From NCBI GenBank assembly GCA_902467875.1, contig CABQWP010000064.1, positions 1 to 10,963 on the forward strand: 10,963 bases of DNA, written 5' to 3'. Position 1 is the first letter of the stretch; each line of letters begins with the position of its first letter. The notes under the pieces are model-generated. The model searched no databases. It saw only the letters and a program-made list of their open reading frames with translations, and was not told the origin of the DNA. Source of the DNA: an uncultured Collinsella sp. Its GTDB lineage: Bacteria; Actinomycetota; Coriobacteriia; Coriobacteriales; Coriobacteriaceae. Below, piece by piece: positions 1 through 6,589 of the stretch. The position numbers and the translations under genes are program-made.

Positions 1-2
1 TC

Positions 3-101
3 TTCAAAGCGAAAACCCGGGGCAGCTCCGGCACCAGCCGTGGCGGCAAGCGCGGTGGCAGCTCCCGTCGCCCCGGCGACGGCGGCGGCAAGCGCAAGTA
101 A
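3..101 (+). CDS. C-terminal tail of an unidentified protein, Arg/Gly/Lys/Ser-rich (5' end outside window)
   Basis: An open frame runs from the window edge to TAA at 99-101 and encodes 32 residues rich in Gly, Arg, Lys and Ser, ending in GGGKRK. The other two forward frames give less natural sequence here, and this frame's stop lies 34 bases before a strong intrinsic terminator, which supports a real gene end. Basic Gly/Arg-rich tails of this kind are common on DEAD-box RNA helicases and other RNA-binding proteins, so a DEAD-box helicase is a reasonable guess. No catalytic motif lies in the window to test it. The tail would be disordered, positively charged and cytoplasmic, and probably contacts RNA. 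Confidence 0.55.
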   Translation, partial: FKAKTRGSSGTSRGGKRGGSSRRPGDGGGKRK

Positions 102-133
102 GATGCGCATCGCGCGCTAGCGTGAGACAAGCT

Positions 134-170
134 AAGGGCCCGAGCAAACAACGCTCGGGCCCTTTTGTTT
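134..170 (+). terminator. Strong Rho-independent terminator
   Basis: A perfect 10-bp GC-rich stem, GGGCCCGAGC (136-145) with GCTCGGGCCC (153-162), encloses a 7-nt loop and is followed directly by TTTTGTTT. AA at 134-135 can pair with the first two T's. It lies 34 bases after the stop of the upstream gene and should end that transcript. Confidence 0.93.
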
Positions 171-718
171 GCCGTGTCCATCGCTAATTCAAACGTGATG
201 TTCTCGGGAATGCATCTGGGGGATGCCGAGGACCTATTTTCTGCCATGCAGCAATGGGTCCCATGGGGTGCGCCGTGCATTTTTTGGAGTATTCTGCAGT
301 TCGAGTTGTCTGCATATGATTCGACGTCGCCAACGGTGGCCTTCGGATATCCCTAGCGAGCGTTCCGAGTCAGATTTCGCCGTTTTCCGGAGCAGGGGCG
401 CGTCATTCTCGCCATGTCGGGACTTAGAATGATACGGCGCCCTACAGTTTTGCCCACCCGCGGCGGTGCTGACGCGGTCACGTTGCAGAATACTCCGTTT
501 TTTGCACGTGCCGGGATGGGGTACCTCAGGAGAACGCGGCGGTATCCAGTAAGTATATGCAATCTGTACCGTAATTTATACAAAACGAAGAGGCAGACAG
601 CGTAGGGTGGGTGCATTGGGGTGCTTGGTGCACCAAAACGGGGATCCCATGCGCCGTATACTCTGGCTGGATGTGAAAGCGGCTTGACGCGTTGCCAGGC
701 GTAGGGGAGGGTGCCTCG
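171..718. other. Long intergenic stretch with no supportable gene
   Basis: About 550 bases between the terminator and the EFR1 gene. Composition is more mixed and AT-richer than the flanking genes, especially 545-590. Short open frames exist (for example 165-356 and 414-605 on plus, 353-616 on minus), but none has a good ribosome binding site, a recognisable motif or the local codon bias. The only features that look functional are at the 3' end: the palindrome at 625-636 and a -10-like TATACT at 657-662. The rest may be decayed coding sequence or a long 5' region. I see nothing more in it. Confidence 0.5.
625..662 (+). promoter_or_regulatory. Perfect 12-bp palindrome plus -10-like box upstream of the EFR1 gene
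   Basis: TTGGTGCACCAA at 625-636 is a perfect palindrome. TATACT at 657-662 is a good -10 box, but the position 17-18 bases upstream has no recognisable -35 hexamer and is partly occupied by the palindrome. This fits a promoter whose -35 contact is replaced by a dimeric regulator. From the assumed -10, the palindrome centre lies near -38. The regulator is unknown. The same half-site recurs downstream of the gene at 1492-1524, so a dispersed repeat is the alternative explanation. Confidence 0.35.
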
Positions 719-1480
719 ATGAGCGTATTCGAAATTGTGTTTAGTCCGACGGGTGGAACGCGGAAGGTGTCTGGCCTTGTGGCCGGGGCACTGGGCAAGA
801 ATACCGTTACCGTCGATCTGGCCGATAGCGGGCTAGATTTCAGCGCTGTCTCGATGACTGAGGACGACGTGGCCGTAATCTCTGTGCCGGCGTATGCCGG
901 TAGAATCCCGGCTGTGGTGGCTGACCGGTTGGGCATGGTGCGCGGCAACGGGGCTCGGGCTGTTTTGGTTTGCGTATACGGAAACCGCGCGTTTGAGGAC
1001 ACGCTCGTAGAGCTGGAGGACGTTGCGAAGCGCGCCGTATTTAGGGTTGTTGCAGCGGTTTCTGCTATTGCTGAGCATTCCGTTGCTCGTCAGTTTGCTG
1101 CTGGGCGACCGGATGCGCAGGATGCGGCGCAGCTCGCAGAGTTTGCGCAGCAAATTCAGCAAAAGCTGTTGGCTGAGGATGCGTCCGGGCCCTCTATCCC
1201 CGGCAATCGTCCTTATAAACAAGCCGGAGGTCACCGCATGGCACCCGAGGCAACAGAGGATTGTGTCTCCTGCGGTGCATGCGCCGCGGCGTGCCCCGTT
1301 TGCGCTATCGACAAGAGTGACCCCAAACGAGCAGCTGGCGAGGCGTGCATCTCCTGCATGCGCTGCATCGCCGTATGTCCGCGAGGTGCTCGCAAGCTTG
1401 ATTCCAACAAACTATCCGCTGTTTCCCAGATGCTGAGCAAGGTTTGCGTCGCGCGGAAGGAATGCGAGCTCTTCATCTAG
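719..1480 (+). CDS. EFR1-type flavodoxin/ferredoxin fusion protein (two [4Fe-4S])
   Basis: A 253-residue cytoplasmic electron-transfer protein. Residues 1-150 form a flavodoxin-like domain. SPTGGT (9-14) is the FMN-phosphate loop, and SVPAYAGRIP (55-64) and VYGNRAFEDTLVEL (86-99) are hallmarks of the EFR1 family. Residues 182-221 form a bacterial two-cluster ferredoxin with C182/C185/C188/C192 and C210/C213/C216/C220, all eight cysteines present. ATG 719 is chosen because GGGGAGG (704-710) precedes it by 8 bases; an upstream TTG at 692 is in frame but lacks a site. It probably passes electrons between ferredoxin/flavin donors and an unidentified partner. The gene looks monocistronic, with its own upstream palindrome and a 340-base gap before the hydrogenase operon, so any link to H2 metabolism is inference. 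Family identity is confident; the partner is not known. Confidence 0.9.
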   Translation: MSVFEIVFSPTGGTRKVSGLVAGALGKNTVTVDLADSGLDFSAVSMTEDDVAVISVPAYAGRIPAVVADRLGMVRGNGARAVLVCVYGNRAFEDTLVELEDVAKRAVFRVVAAVSAIAEHSVARQFAAGRPDAQDAAQLAEFAQQIQQKLLAEDASGPSIPGNRPYKQAGGHRMAPEATEDCVSCGACAAACPVCAIDKSDPKRAAGEACISCMRCIAVCPRGARKLDSNKLSAVSQMLSKVCVARKECELFI

Positions 1481-1491
1481 CGCAAGTGAGA

Positions 1492-1524
1492 TTGGTGCAA
1501 ACAAACCTGGCCCTTTTGCACCAA
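1492..1524. repeat. Inverted repeat TTGGTGCAAA / TTTGCACCAA
   Basis: A perfect 10-bp inverted repeat (1492-1501 with 1515-1524) around a 13-nt loop, starting 12 bases after the EFR1 stop codon. It could form an RNA hairpin at the transcript end, but it is followed by AAAAAC rather than a T-run, so it is not a canonical terminator for the plus strand. It shares its half-site with the palindrome at 625-636. Confidence 0.7.
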
Positions 1525-1528
1525 AAAC

Positions 1529-1590
1529 GATCCGTTTTCCTCCGTTCCCAAGGGATCATGTGATCCGAAGGGGACGGAGGAAAACGGATC
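1529..1590. repeat. 62-nt near-perfect hairpin element (GGGGACGGA...ACGGATC family)
   Basis: GATCCGTTTTCCTCCGT (1529-1545) pairs without mismatch with ACGGAGGAAAACGGATC (1574-1590). The stem continues with TCCC/GGGG (1546-1549/1570-1573, one wobble), has a small internal loop, and closes with GGATCA/TGATCC (1553-1558/1561-1566). All pairs share the centre 1559.5. No T-run follows on plus; reading minus, the stem is followed by GTTTTT. A related single arm lies at 7990-8011. This looks like a dispersed REP/MITE-like palindrome rather than an operator. Confidence 0.8.
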
Positions 1591-1637
1591 AAAAAGGAAA
1601 AATAGTAAGGCGCTCTTTTTCACATTGAATATTGCAA

Positions 1638-1659
1638 TTTGGTAACGCGTTTTATCAAA
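1638..1659. promoter_or_regulatory. Candidate Rex (redox-sensing repressor) operator
   Basis: TTGGTAA (1639-1645), six bases CGCGTT, then TTATCAA (1652-1658), with one extra T/A pair outside (1638/1659). The published Rex box in many bacteria is TTGTTAA-N6-TTAACAA. This site matches the 7-6-7 layout with one change per half. It lies in the AT-rich region about 165 bases before the start of the hydrogenase operon. Rex is known to repress hydrogenase and fermentation genes at low NADH/NAD+ in other anaerobes. The match is by eye, and the regulator gene is not in the window. Confidence 0.4.
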
Positions 1660-1687
1660 TATGGCATTTATCTGCGGTAATGTTCTA

Positions 1688-1716
1688 TTTCACCGCTGAG
1701 GGTGACATTTTATACC
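1688..1716 (+). promoter_or_regulatory. Candidate sigma-70-type promoter of the hydrogenase/ABC operon
   Basis: TTTCAC (1688-1693), a 17-base spacer and TATACC (1711-1716) give the best-spaced pair in the gap. Transcription would begin near 1723, leaving a leader of about 100 nt. An alternative -35, TTGCAA (1632-1637), lies next to the Rex-like site but has only a weak -10 around 1655. Neither is certain. Confidence 0.35.
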
Positions 1717-1735
1717 GCCTGCCGAACCGTATGGA

Positions 1736-1799
1736 GACCTCTCAACTTTTTAGGTCAGTGTTGTGCGTGTAGCAATTTCGCCCGGCCTCGCCTCCGGGC
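1736..1799 (+). other. Leader hairpins in the 5' untranslated region of the operon
   Basis: Two short stems lie between the candidate promoter and the ribosome binding site: GACCT/AGGTC (1736-1740/1752-1756), with an 11-nt loop holding a T-run, and GCCCGG/CCGGGC (1780-1785/1794-1799), with an 8-nt loop. The second ends 9 bases before the Shine-Dalgarno sequence, so it could affect translation initiation. They match no riboswitch that I recognise. Confidence 0.35.
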
Positions 1800-1820
1800 T
1801 GCCATGTGAGAGGGGATCTT

Positions 1821-3653
1821 ATGGCTCGACTGCACGTAATGGAACGCAGCCACGCTCAGGCCGTCATGGACGACCTGCACGATGCGCTCGGACGTCGTCT
1901 GGCGGTGAGTTCGCTCGCCCCGTGTCCCGTTGAGTTTACGGCAGCGCTCGTCAACCTGTGCTCCACCCAGAGCTGCGGCAAGTGCACGCCCTGCCGCGTG
2001 GGCCTGAGCGCGCTGAGCGATCTGCTCGCCGATGTGCTCGAGGGCCGCGCCGACGAGTCCACGCTCAATCTGATCGAGCGCACCGCCCGCACCATCTATC
2101 TTTCGAGCGATTGCGCCATCGGTTACGAGGCCGGCGCCATGGCGCTTACGGCTATCCGCGGTTTCCGTGACGATTTTGAGCACCACATCCGCGAGCACTC
2201 CTGTGGCTTTGACCGCGAGGCCCGCGTCCCGTGCGTCTCGGGCTGTCCGGCGCATGTCGACATTCCCGGTTACATTTCGCTCGTCGAGGCCGGCCGCTAT
2301 GCCGATGCCGTCAAGGTCATCCGCAAGAATAACCCGCTGCCGCTCGTTTGCGGCCTGGTGTGCGAGCATCCCTGCGAGATGCATTGCCGCCGTGGCATGG
2401 TCGACGACCCCATGAACATCCTCGCCCTCAAGCGTTTTGCCGTTGAGCACAGTGACCTCAACGACCACAAGCCGCATGTAGTGGACAACACCGGTAAGCG
2501 CGTCTCCGTGATCGGCGGCGGCCCGGCTGGCCTTTCCTGTGCCTACTACCTGACCGTGATGGGCCACAAGGTGACCATTTTTGAGCAGCGCCACCACTTG
2601 GGCGGCATGCTGCGCTACGGCATCCCCAGCTATCGTCTGCCGCGCGAGCGCCTGCAGGCCGAGATCGACTGGATCTTGAGCGCCGGCATCGACGTTGAGC
2701 TCGATCACTCCGTGAACGGCGAGGAGCTCGCTCGCCTGCGCGACGAGTTCGATGCCGTCTACCTGGCCATCGGTGCCCATAGCGACAAGAAGCTCGGCCT
2801 TCCGGGTGAAGAGGCGCCCGGCGTGGAGTCGGCCGTCAAGATGCTGCGCGCCATCGGAGACGACGAGCTGCCCGACCTGAGCGGCCAGCGCGTGTGCGTC
2901 ATCGGCGGCGGCAACGTGGCCATGGACGTGGCGCGCTCTGCCGTGCGCTGCGGTGCCGAAAAGGTGAGCATCGTCTACCGCCGTCGCATCTGCGATATGA
3001 CGGCCCAGGACGCCGAGATTGCCGGCGCCCAGGCCGAGGGTTGCGAGGTTCTGGAGCTCACGGCGCCGCTCGCCATCGAGACGGGCGAAGATGGTCGCGT
3101 GAGCGGCCTGCGCGTGCAACCGCAGATTATCGGCGAGCCCCGCCGCGGTCGTCCGGCTCCGCGTGCCGCCGCTACGCCCGAGCGCGTCATCCCCTGCGAG
3201 CGCGTGTTTGTCGCCATTGGCCAGGACATCGATTCCAAGCCGTTTGAGGACATGGGCATCGCCTGCAAGTGGGGTTGCGTGGTTACCGACTCGGACGGTG
3301 CCGTGCCCAACTTCGATGGCCTCTTTAGCGGCGGCGACTGCCAGACCGGCCCCGCCACCGTCATCCGTGCCATCAACGCCGGCCGCGTGGCTTCGGCAAA
3401 CATCGACCGCTATCTGGGCTTCGACCACAAGATCAAGCTCGACGTGGAGCTGCCGACCGTTCAGTTTAAGGGCAAGCACGAGTGCGGCCGCTGCGAGCTG
3501 GGTGAGCGCGAGGCCGGCGAGCGTATTCACGATTGGAATCTGGTCGAGCAGGGCCTTACCGAGGAGGAGGCGCGCCAGGAGGCAAGCCGCTGCCTGCGTT
3601 GCGACCACTTTGGTTTTGGCGCGTTCCGCGGAGGGAGGAACCTGGAATGGTAG
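1821..3653 (+). CDS. NuoF-type [4Fe-4S] domain fused to GltD-like FAD/NAD(P)H oxidoreductase (hydrogenase partner)
   Basis: 610 residues. Residues 45-115 match the C-terminal Fe-S domain of NuoF/HydB: SCGKCTPC gives C52, C55 and C58, and C98 (DCAIG) is the fourth ligand. The FMN/NADH-binding part of NuoF is absent. Residues 128-215 match the Fe-S domain of the glutamate synthase small subunit (CVSGCPAHVDIPGY and further Cys at 177, 181, 185, 189). An FAD Rossmann motif follows (VIGGGPAGLSCAYYL, 230-244), a nucleotide site (VIGGGNVAMD, 360-369, then YRRR, suggesting NADPH), and the C-terminal FAD motif (FSGGDCQTG, 502-510). The C-terminus adds CGRC (555-558) and CLRC (591-594). ATG 1821 is preceded by AGAGGGG at 5 bases; GTG 1806 is less likely. 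It overlaps the hydrogenase gene by 7 bases, so the two are probably subunits of one cytoplasmic complex exchanging electrons between NAD(P)H and H2. It is not classical GltD, since no gltB is adjacent. Confidence 0.9.
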   Translation: MARLHVMERSHAQAVMDDLHDALGRRLAVSSLAPCPVEFTAALVNLCSTQSCGKCTPCRVGLSALSDLLADVLEGRADESTLNLIERTARTIYLSSDCAIGYEAGAMALTAIRGFRDDFEHHIREHSCGFDREARVPCVSGCPAHVDIPGYISLVEAGRYADAVKVIRKNNPLPLVCGLVCEHPCEMHCRRGMVDDPMNILALKRFAVEHSDLNDHKPHVVDNTGKRVSVIGGGPAGLSCAYYLTVMGHKVTIFEQRHHLGGMLRYGIPSYRLPRERLQAEIDWILSAGIDVELDHSVNGEELARLRDEFDAVYLAIGAHSDKKLGLPGEEAPGVESAVKMLRAIGDDELPDLSGQRVCVIGGGNVAMDVARSAVRCGAEKVSIVYRRRICDMTAQDAEIAGAQAEGCEVLELTAPLAIETGEDGRVSGLRVQPQIIGEPRRGRPAPRAAATPERVIPCERVFVAIGQDIDSKPFEDMGIACKWGCVVTDSDGAVPNFDGLFSGGDCQTGPATVIRAINAGRVASANIDRYLGFDHKIKLDVELPTVQFKGKHECGRCELGEREAGERIHDWNLVEQGLTEEEARQEASRCLRCDHFGFGAFRGGRNLEW

Positions 3654-5509
3654 AGCTCAACAACCCCACTGTCAGCGATAACACCGAAAGCGGAGCACTC
3701 AATATGGTCAAGCTCACTATCGATAATTGCGAGGTCGTGGTGCCCGAACACACCACGATCCTGGACGCGGCCAAGTCCGTCGGCATCCAGATTCCCACCC
3801 TGTGCTACCTGCGCGATCTGGACGAGATCGGCGGCTGCCGCGTGTGCGTGGTCGAGGTTGAGGGCTGCGACCAGCTGGTTGCCGCCTGCAACAACTACGT
3901 GCTCGATGGCATGGTGGTCCACACCAACAGCCCCAAGGCCCGCGAGGCGCGCCGCACCAACGTGCAGCTGCTGCTTTCGCAGCACGATTCACGCTGCACG
4001 AGCTGTGTGCGCAGCGGTAACTGCAACCTGCAGACCATTGCCAACGACCTGGGCATTTTCTATCTGCCGTATCAAAGGCATTTGGCGGGCGAGGGCTGGG
4101 ATTTCGATTTCCCCATCATCCGCGAAAACGACAAGTGCATTAAATGCATGCGCTGCATCAAGGTGTGCGAGAGCGTACAGGGCCTAGGGATTTGGGACCT
4201 GACCAACCGCGCCACGCATACCGCCGTGGGCACCCGCGGGCGCGTGCCGATCGGCAAGACCGATTGCGTCGCGTGCGGCCAGTGCATCACGCATTGCCCG
4301 ACGGGCGCGCTGCGCGAGCGCGACGACACCGAGACCGTGTTTGACGCGCTCGCTAATCCCGACAAGATCGTGCTGGTGCAGATCGCGCCGGCCGTGCGTA
4401 GTGCTTGGGGCGAGGAGCTCGGCATTCCGCGCGAGGAGGCAACCGTCGAGCGTCTGGCTTGCGCGCTGCGCCGCGTAGGCTTTGAGTATGTGTTCGATAC
4501 CGATTTCTCGGCCGACCTCACCATTATGGAGGAGGGCTCCGAGCTGCTCGAGCGCCTGGGCGCCGCCGCTAAGGGTGAGGGCGACAGCCGCGGCTGGCCC
4601 ATGTTTACGAGCTGCTGCCCGGGCTGGGTGCGCTTTGTGAAGGCACGTTACCCCGAGTTTGTCGACAGCCTGTCCACGTCAAAGTCGCCGCAGCAGATGT
4701 TCGGCGCTATCGCCAAGACCTACTACGCCAAGGTGCTGGGCGTGGAGCCCGAGCGCCTGTTCGTGGTGTCCGTTATGCCATGCACGGCCAAGAAGGCCGA
4801 GTGTGCGCTGCCGAGCATGATGGGCGAGGGCGGCGCGCCCGACGTGGACGTTGCGCTGACGGTGCGCGAGATGGTGCGCATGATCCGCGCGAGCCACGTG
4901 AGCGTCGACACGCTGGTCGAGGAGCCGCTCGATACGCCGTTGGGCTTCGGCACGGGCGCGGGTGTGATCTTTGGCGCCACGGGCGGCGTGATGGAGGCCG
5001 CCGTGCGCTCGGCATATTACCTGGTGACGGGCAAGAACCCCGATGCGGACTTCTTTACCGACGTGCGCGGCCTGGACGGCTGGAAGGAAGCTGCGGCCGA
5101 TATCGAGGGCACCAAGGTGCGCGTCGCCGTGGTGCACGGGCTGGGCAACGCTGAACGTCTGCTCGACGCGATTCGCGACGGCCGCGTGAGCTATGACTTC
5201 GTCGAGGTCATGGCGTGCCCAGGCGGCTGCGTCGGTGGCGGCGGTCAGCCGATCCACGACGGCTGCGCAAATCCTCGAGCGCACGGTGGCGGCGGTCAGC
5301 CGATCCACGACGGCTGCGAGCTGGCAGCCGAGCGCGGTCAGGTGCTGTGGGGCCTGGACGCCGCTGCGGACATTCGCTTCTCGCACGAGAACCCCGATGT
5401 CCAGGCATGCTATCGCGAGTTCTTGGGTGCGCCGCTCTCGCCGCTGGCCGAGGAGTTGCTGCATACCGACCATCATGCGTGGACGATGCCCAACGAGGGG
5501 GCGTGCTAG
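3647..5509 (+). CDS. hydA: [FeFe]-hydrogenase, group A, NuoG-like N-terminus (catalytic subunit)
   Basis: 620 residues. It reduces protons or oxidises H2 at an H-cluster. In order: [2Fe-2S] C53/C64/C67/C81; His-ligated cluster H113/C117/C120/C126; two [4Fe-4S], C164/C167/C170/C174 and C207/C210/C213/C217; then the H-cluster domain with L1 TSCCPGW (321-327), L2 MPCTAKKAE (377-385) and L3 MACPGGC (522-528) followed by VGGGGQP. C323 (proton transfer), C324, C379, C524 and C528 are present, so the active site looks intact. Just after L3 a 17-residue segment is duplicated (GGGGQPIHDGC occurs twice), which is unusual. ATG 3647 has a strong GGAGGGAGG 8 bases upstream and overlaps the previous stop; ATG 3704 (MVKLTIDN) is a plausible alternative, closer to where related proteins start. 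Maturases HydE, HydF and HydG are not in the window. Together with the GltD-like partner it resembles the 'glutamate synthase-linked' A2 class. Confidence 0.94.
   Translation: MVELNNPTVSDNTESGALNMVKLTIDNCEVVVPEHTTILDAAKSVGIQIPTLCYLRDLDEIGGCRVCVVEVEGCDQLVAACNNYVLDGMVVHTNSPKAREARRTNVQLLLSQHDSRCTSCVRSGNCNLQTIANDLGIFYLPYQRHLAGEGWDFDFPIIRENDKCIKCMRCIKVCESVQGLGIWDLTNRATHTAVGTRGRVPIGKTDCVACGQCITHCPTGALRERDDTETVFDALANPDKIVLVQIAPAVRSAWGEELGIPREEATVERLACALRRVGFEYVFDTDFSADLTIMEEGSELLERLGAAAKGEGDSRGWPMFTSCCPGWVRFVKARYPEFVDSLSTSKSPQQMFGAIAKTYYAKVLGVEPERLFVVSVMPCTAKKAECALPSMMGEGGAPDVDVALTVREMVRMIRASHVSVDTLVEEPLDTPLGFGTGAGVIFGATGGVMEAAVRSAYYLVTGKNPDADFFTDVRGLDGWKEAAADIEGTKVRVAVVHGLGNAERLLDAIRDGRVSYDFVEVMACPGGCVGGGGQPIHDGCANPRAHGGGGQPIHDGCELAAERGQVLWGLDAAADIRFSHENPDVQACYREFLGAPLSPLAEELLHTDHHAWTMPNEGAC
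5233..5318 (+). repeat. 35-bp direct repeat, 51-bp period, inside the hydrogenase gene
   Basis: Positions 5233-5267 and 5284-5318 are identical over 35 bases, separated by 16 bases of unrelated sequence (5268-5283). The offset of 51 bp keeps the frame and adds 17 residues immediately after the L3 H-cluster motif. The residues that follow the second copy (ELAAERGQVL) continue the normal family sequence. Confidence 0.95.
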
Positions 5510-5511
5510 CG

Positions 5512-6586
5512 ATGCGTGCGTTTGATGCCGAGATGACGCGCCGAGGATTTGCCTCGGTGCTCGCCGCGGGCGCCCTGTCGCTTGCGCTCGCGGGCTGTGG
5601 CGGCGGGGGGGCGCGGGGGCGGGGTGCCCCGGGGGTAGAGCACGTTCTCGTGCGCCGGGGCGGCGGGTGGGGCGGCGCCCGCCGCGGAGCCCGTCGAGGT
5701 GCACGTCGCCTCGCTCAAGGGGCCGACCTCGATTGGCCTGGTGCAGTTTATGGACCAGGCTGCCGATGGCGAGACGGACAATAAGTTCGACTTTGCGATC
5801 AACACTGCCGCCGACGAGATTGTGCCCAAGGTGATTCAGGGCGATATCGATATCGCCCTGGTGCCGGCCAACGTGGCGAGCGTGCTCTACAACAAGACCG
5901 AGGGCGCGGTGCAGGTCATAGACATCAACACGCTGGGCGTGCTGAACGTTGTGACGGGCGACGCGAGTGTGGCCTCGTTTGGCGATCTGGCGGGCCATAC
6001 CGTCTATATGACGGGCAAGGGCACCACGCCGGAGTACGTCATGAACTACCTGCTGGAGCGCGCGGGCCTGACCGGCCAGGTGGCGCTTGAGTTTAAGAGC
6101 GAGCCCACCGAGGTACTGTCGGCGTTGCTTGTCGACCCGTCCGCCGTGGGCGTGCTGCCCGAGCCGTTCAAGACCGCTGCCATCGCAAAGAGCGAAGGCA
6201 GGCTGTCGGCTCCGGTAAGTCTGACCGATGTGTGGGATGAGCTGGCAGGTGACACGGGTTCGCGCCTGCTGACGGGCGTGACCGTGGTGCGCCGTGCCTT
6301 TGCCGAGGAACATCCCGAGGCCGTGGCGGAATTCTTGAGCTGCCATGCGGCGAGCGTTGAGGCCGTGAACGCGGCGCCGGCAGACTGGGCGCAGGCCGTG
6401 GTCGATGCGGGTATCGTCGATAACGCCGCGATTGCCGAAAAGGCGATTCCCGGGTGCATGCTCGTGTGCCAGACGGGGAAGGATATGAAGGCGGCGCTCG
6501 GTGGGTACCTGCAGGTGCTGGCCGATGCGGACGCGAGCGCCGTGGGCGGCAAGCTCCCGGCTGGCGATTTCTACTACATGGAGTAG
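5512..6586 (+). CDS. ABC transporter substrate-binding lipoprotein (SsuA/TauA/NMT1-like), frame broken by an apparent frameshift
   Basis: The 5' part from ATG 5512 (internal ATG 5533) encodes a lipoprotein signal: MTRRGF, a hydrophobic stretch, then LALAGC, with a lipobox Cys for anchoring outside the membrane. This frame then runs out into an unnatural Arg/Gly-rich sequence. The mature domain is in another frame and is recognisable from about 5639 to 6586 (AAEPVEVHVASLKGPTSIGL, then DEIVPKVIQGDIDIALVPANVASVLYN in two stretches, ending GDFYYME). It has the fold signature of the nitrate/sulfonate/taurine/thiamine-precursor binding family. Removing one G near 5657-5660 would join the frames. 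In the mature frame a TAG at 5636 blocks upstream extension. It starts 2 bases after the hydrogenase stop and ends 3 bases before the permease gene. The substrate is unknown. It may be a sequencing error in a GC tract or a genuine inactivation. Confidence 0.8.
5599..5680 (+). other. G-homopolymer tract containing the probable frameshift
   Basis: This tract is almost pure G/C with runs of 7, 5, 4, 5, 4 and 4 G's, and sits between the lipobox cysteine codon (5596-5598) and the mature domain. Signal peptide and mature domain lie in frames differing by one base. Homopolymer miscounts by a sequencer and slipped-strand mutation both happen at such sites. Confidence 0.75.
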
Positions 6587-6589
6587 CCC

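Noticed and set aside
165..356. Small plus-strand frame after the first terminator
   Set aside because: It starts with TTG inside the terminator T-run, has no ribosome binding site and no recognisable motif. The composition is somewhat protein-like, so decayed coding sequence cannot be excluded.
684..689. TTGACG as a -35 box for the EFR1 gene
   Set aside because: It lies only 30 bases before the start codon, and a -10 at the correct spacing would fall on the ribosome binding site.
1492..1590. Reading the two hairpins after the EFR1 gene as its terminator
   Set aside because: Neither stem is followed by a T-run on the plus strand; both are followed by A-runs. They fit palindromic repeats better, though they may still slow polymerase.
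1731..1772. Possible 13-residue leader peptide (METSQLFRSVLCV)
   Set aside because: There is no Shine-Dalgarno sequence and no run of a single regulatory amino acid; such a frame is expected by chance.
1755..3608. Long minus-strand open frame opposite the flavoprotein gene
   Set aside because: It is an antisense shadow of a GC-rich gene: His/Ala/Leu-rich with no motif, while the plus strand carries clear NuoF and GltD motifs.
5233..5318. CRISPR or tandem-repeat array
   Set aside because: Only two copies exist and they are in frame within a conserved protein; there is no array structure.
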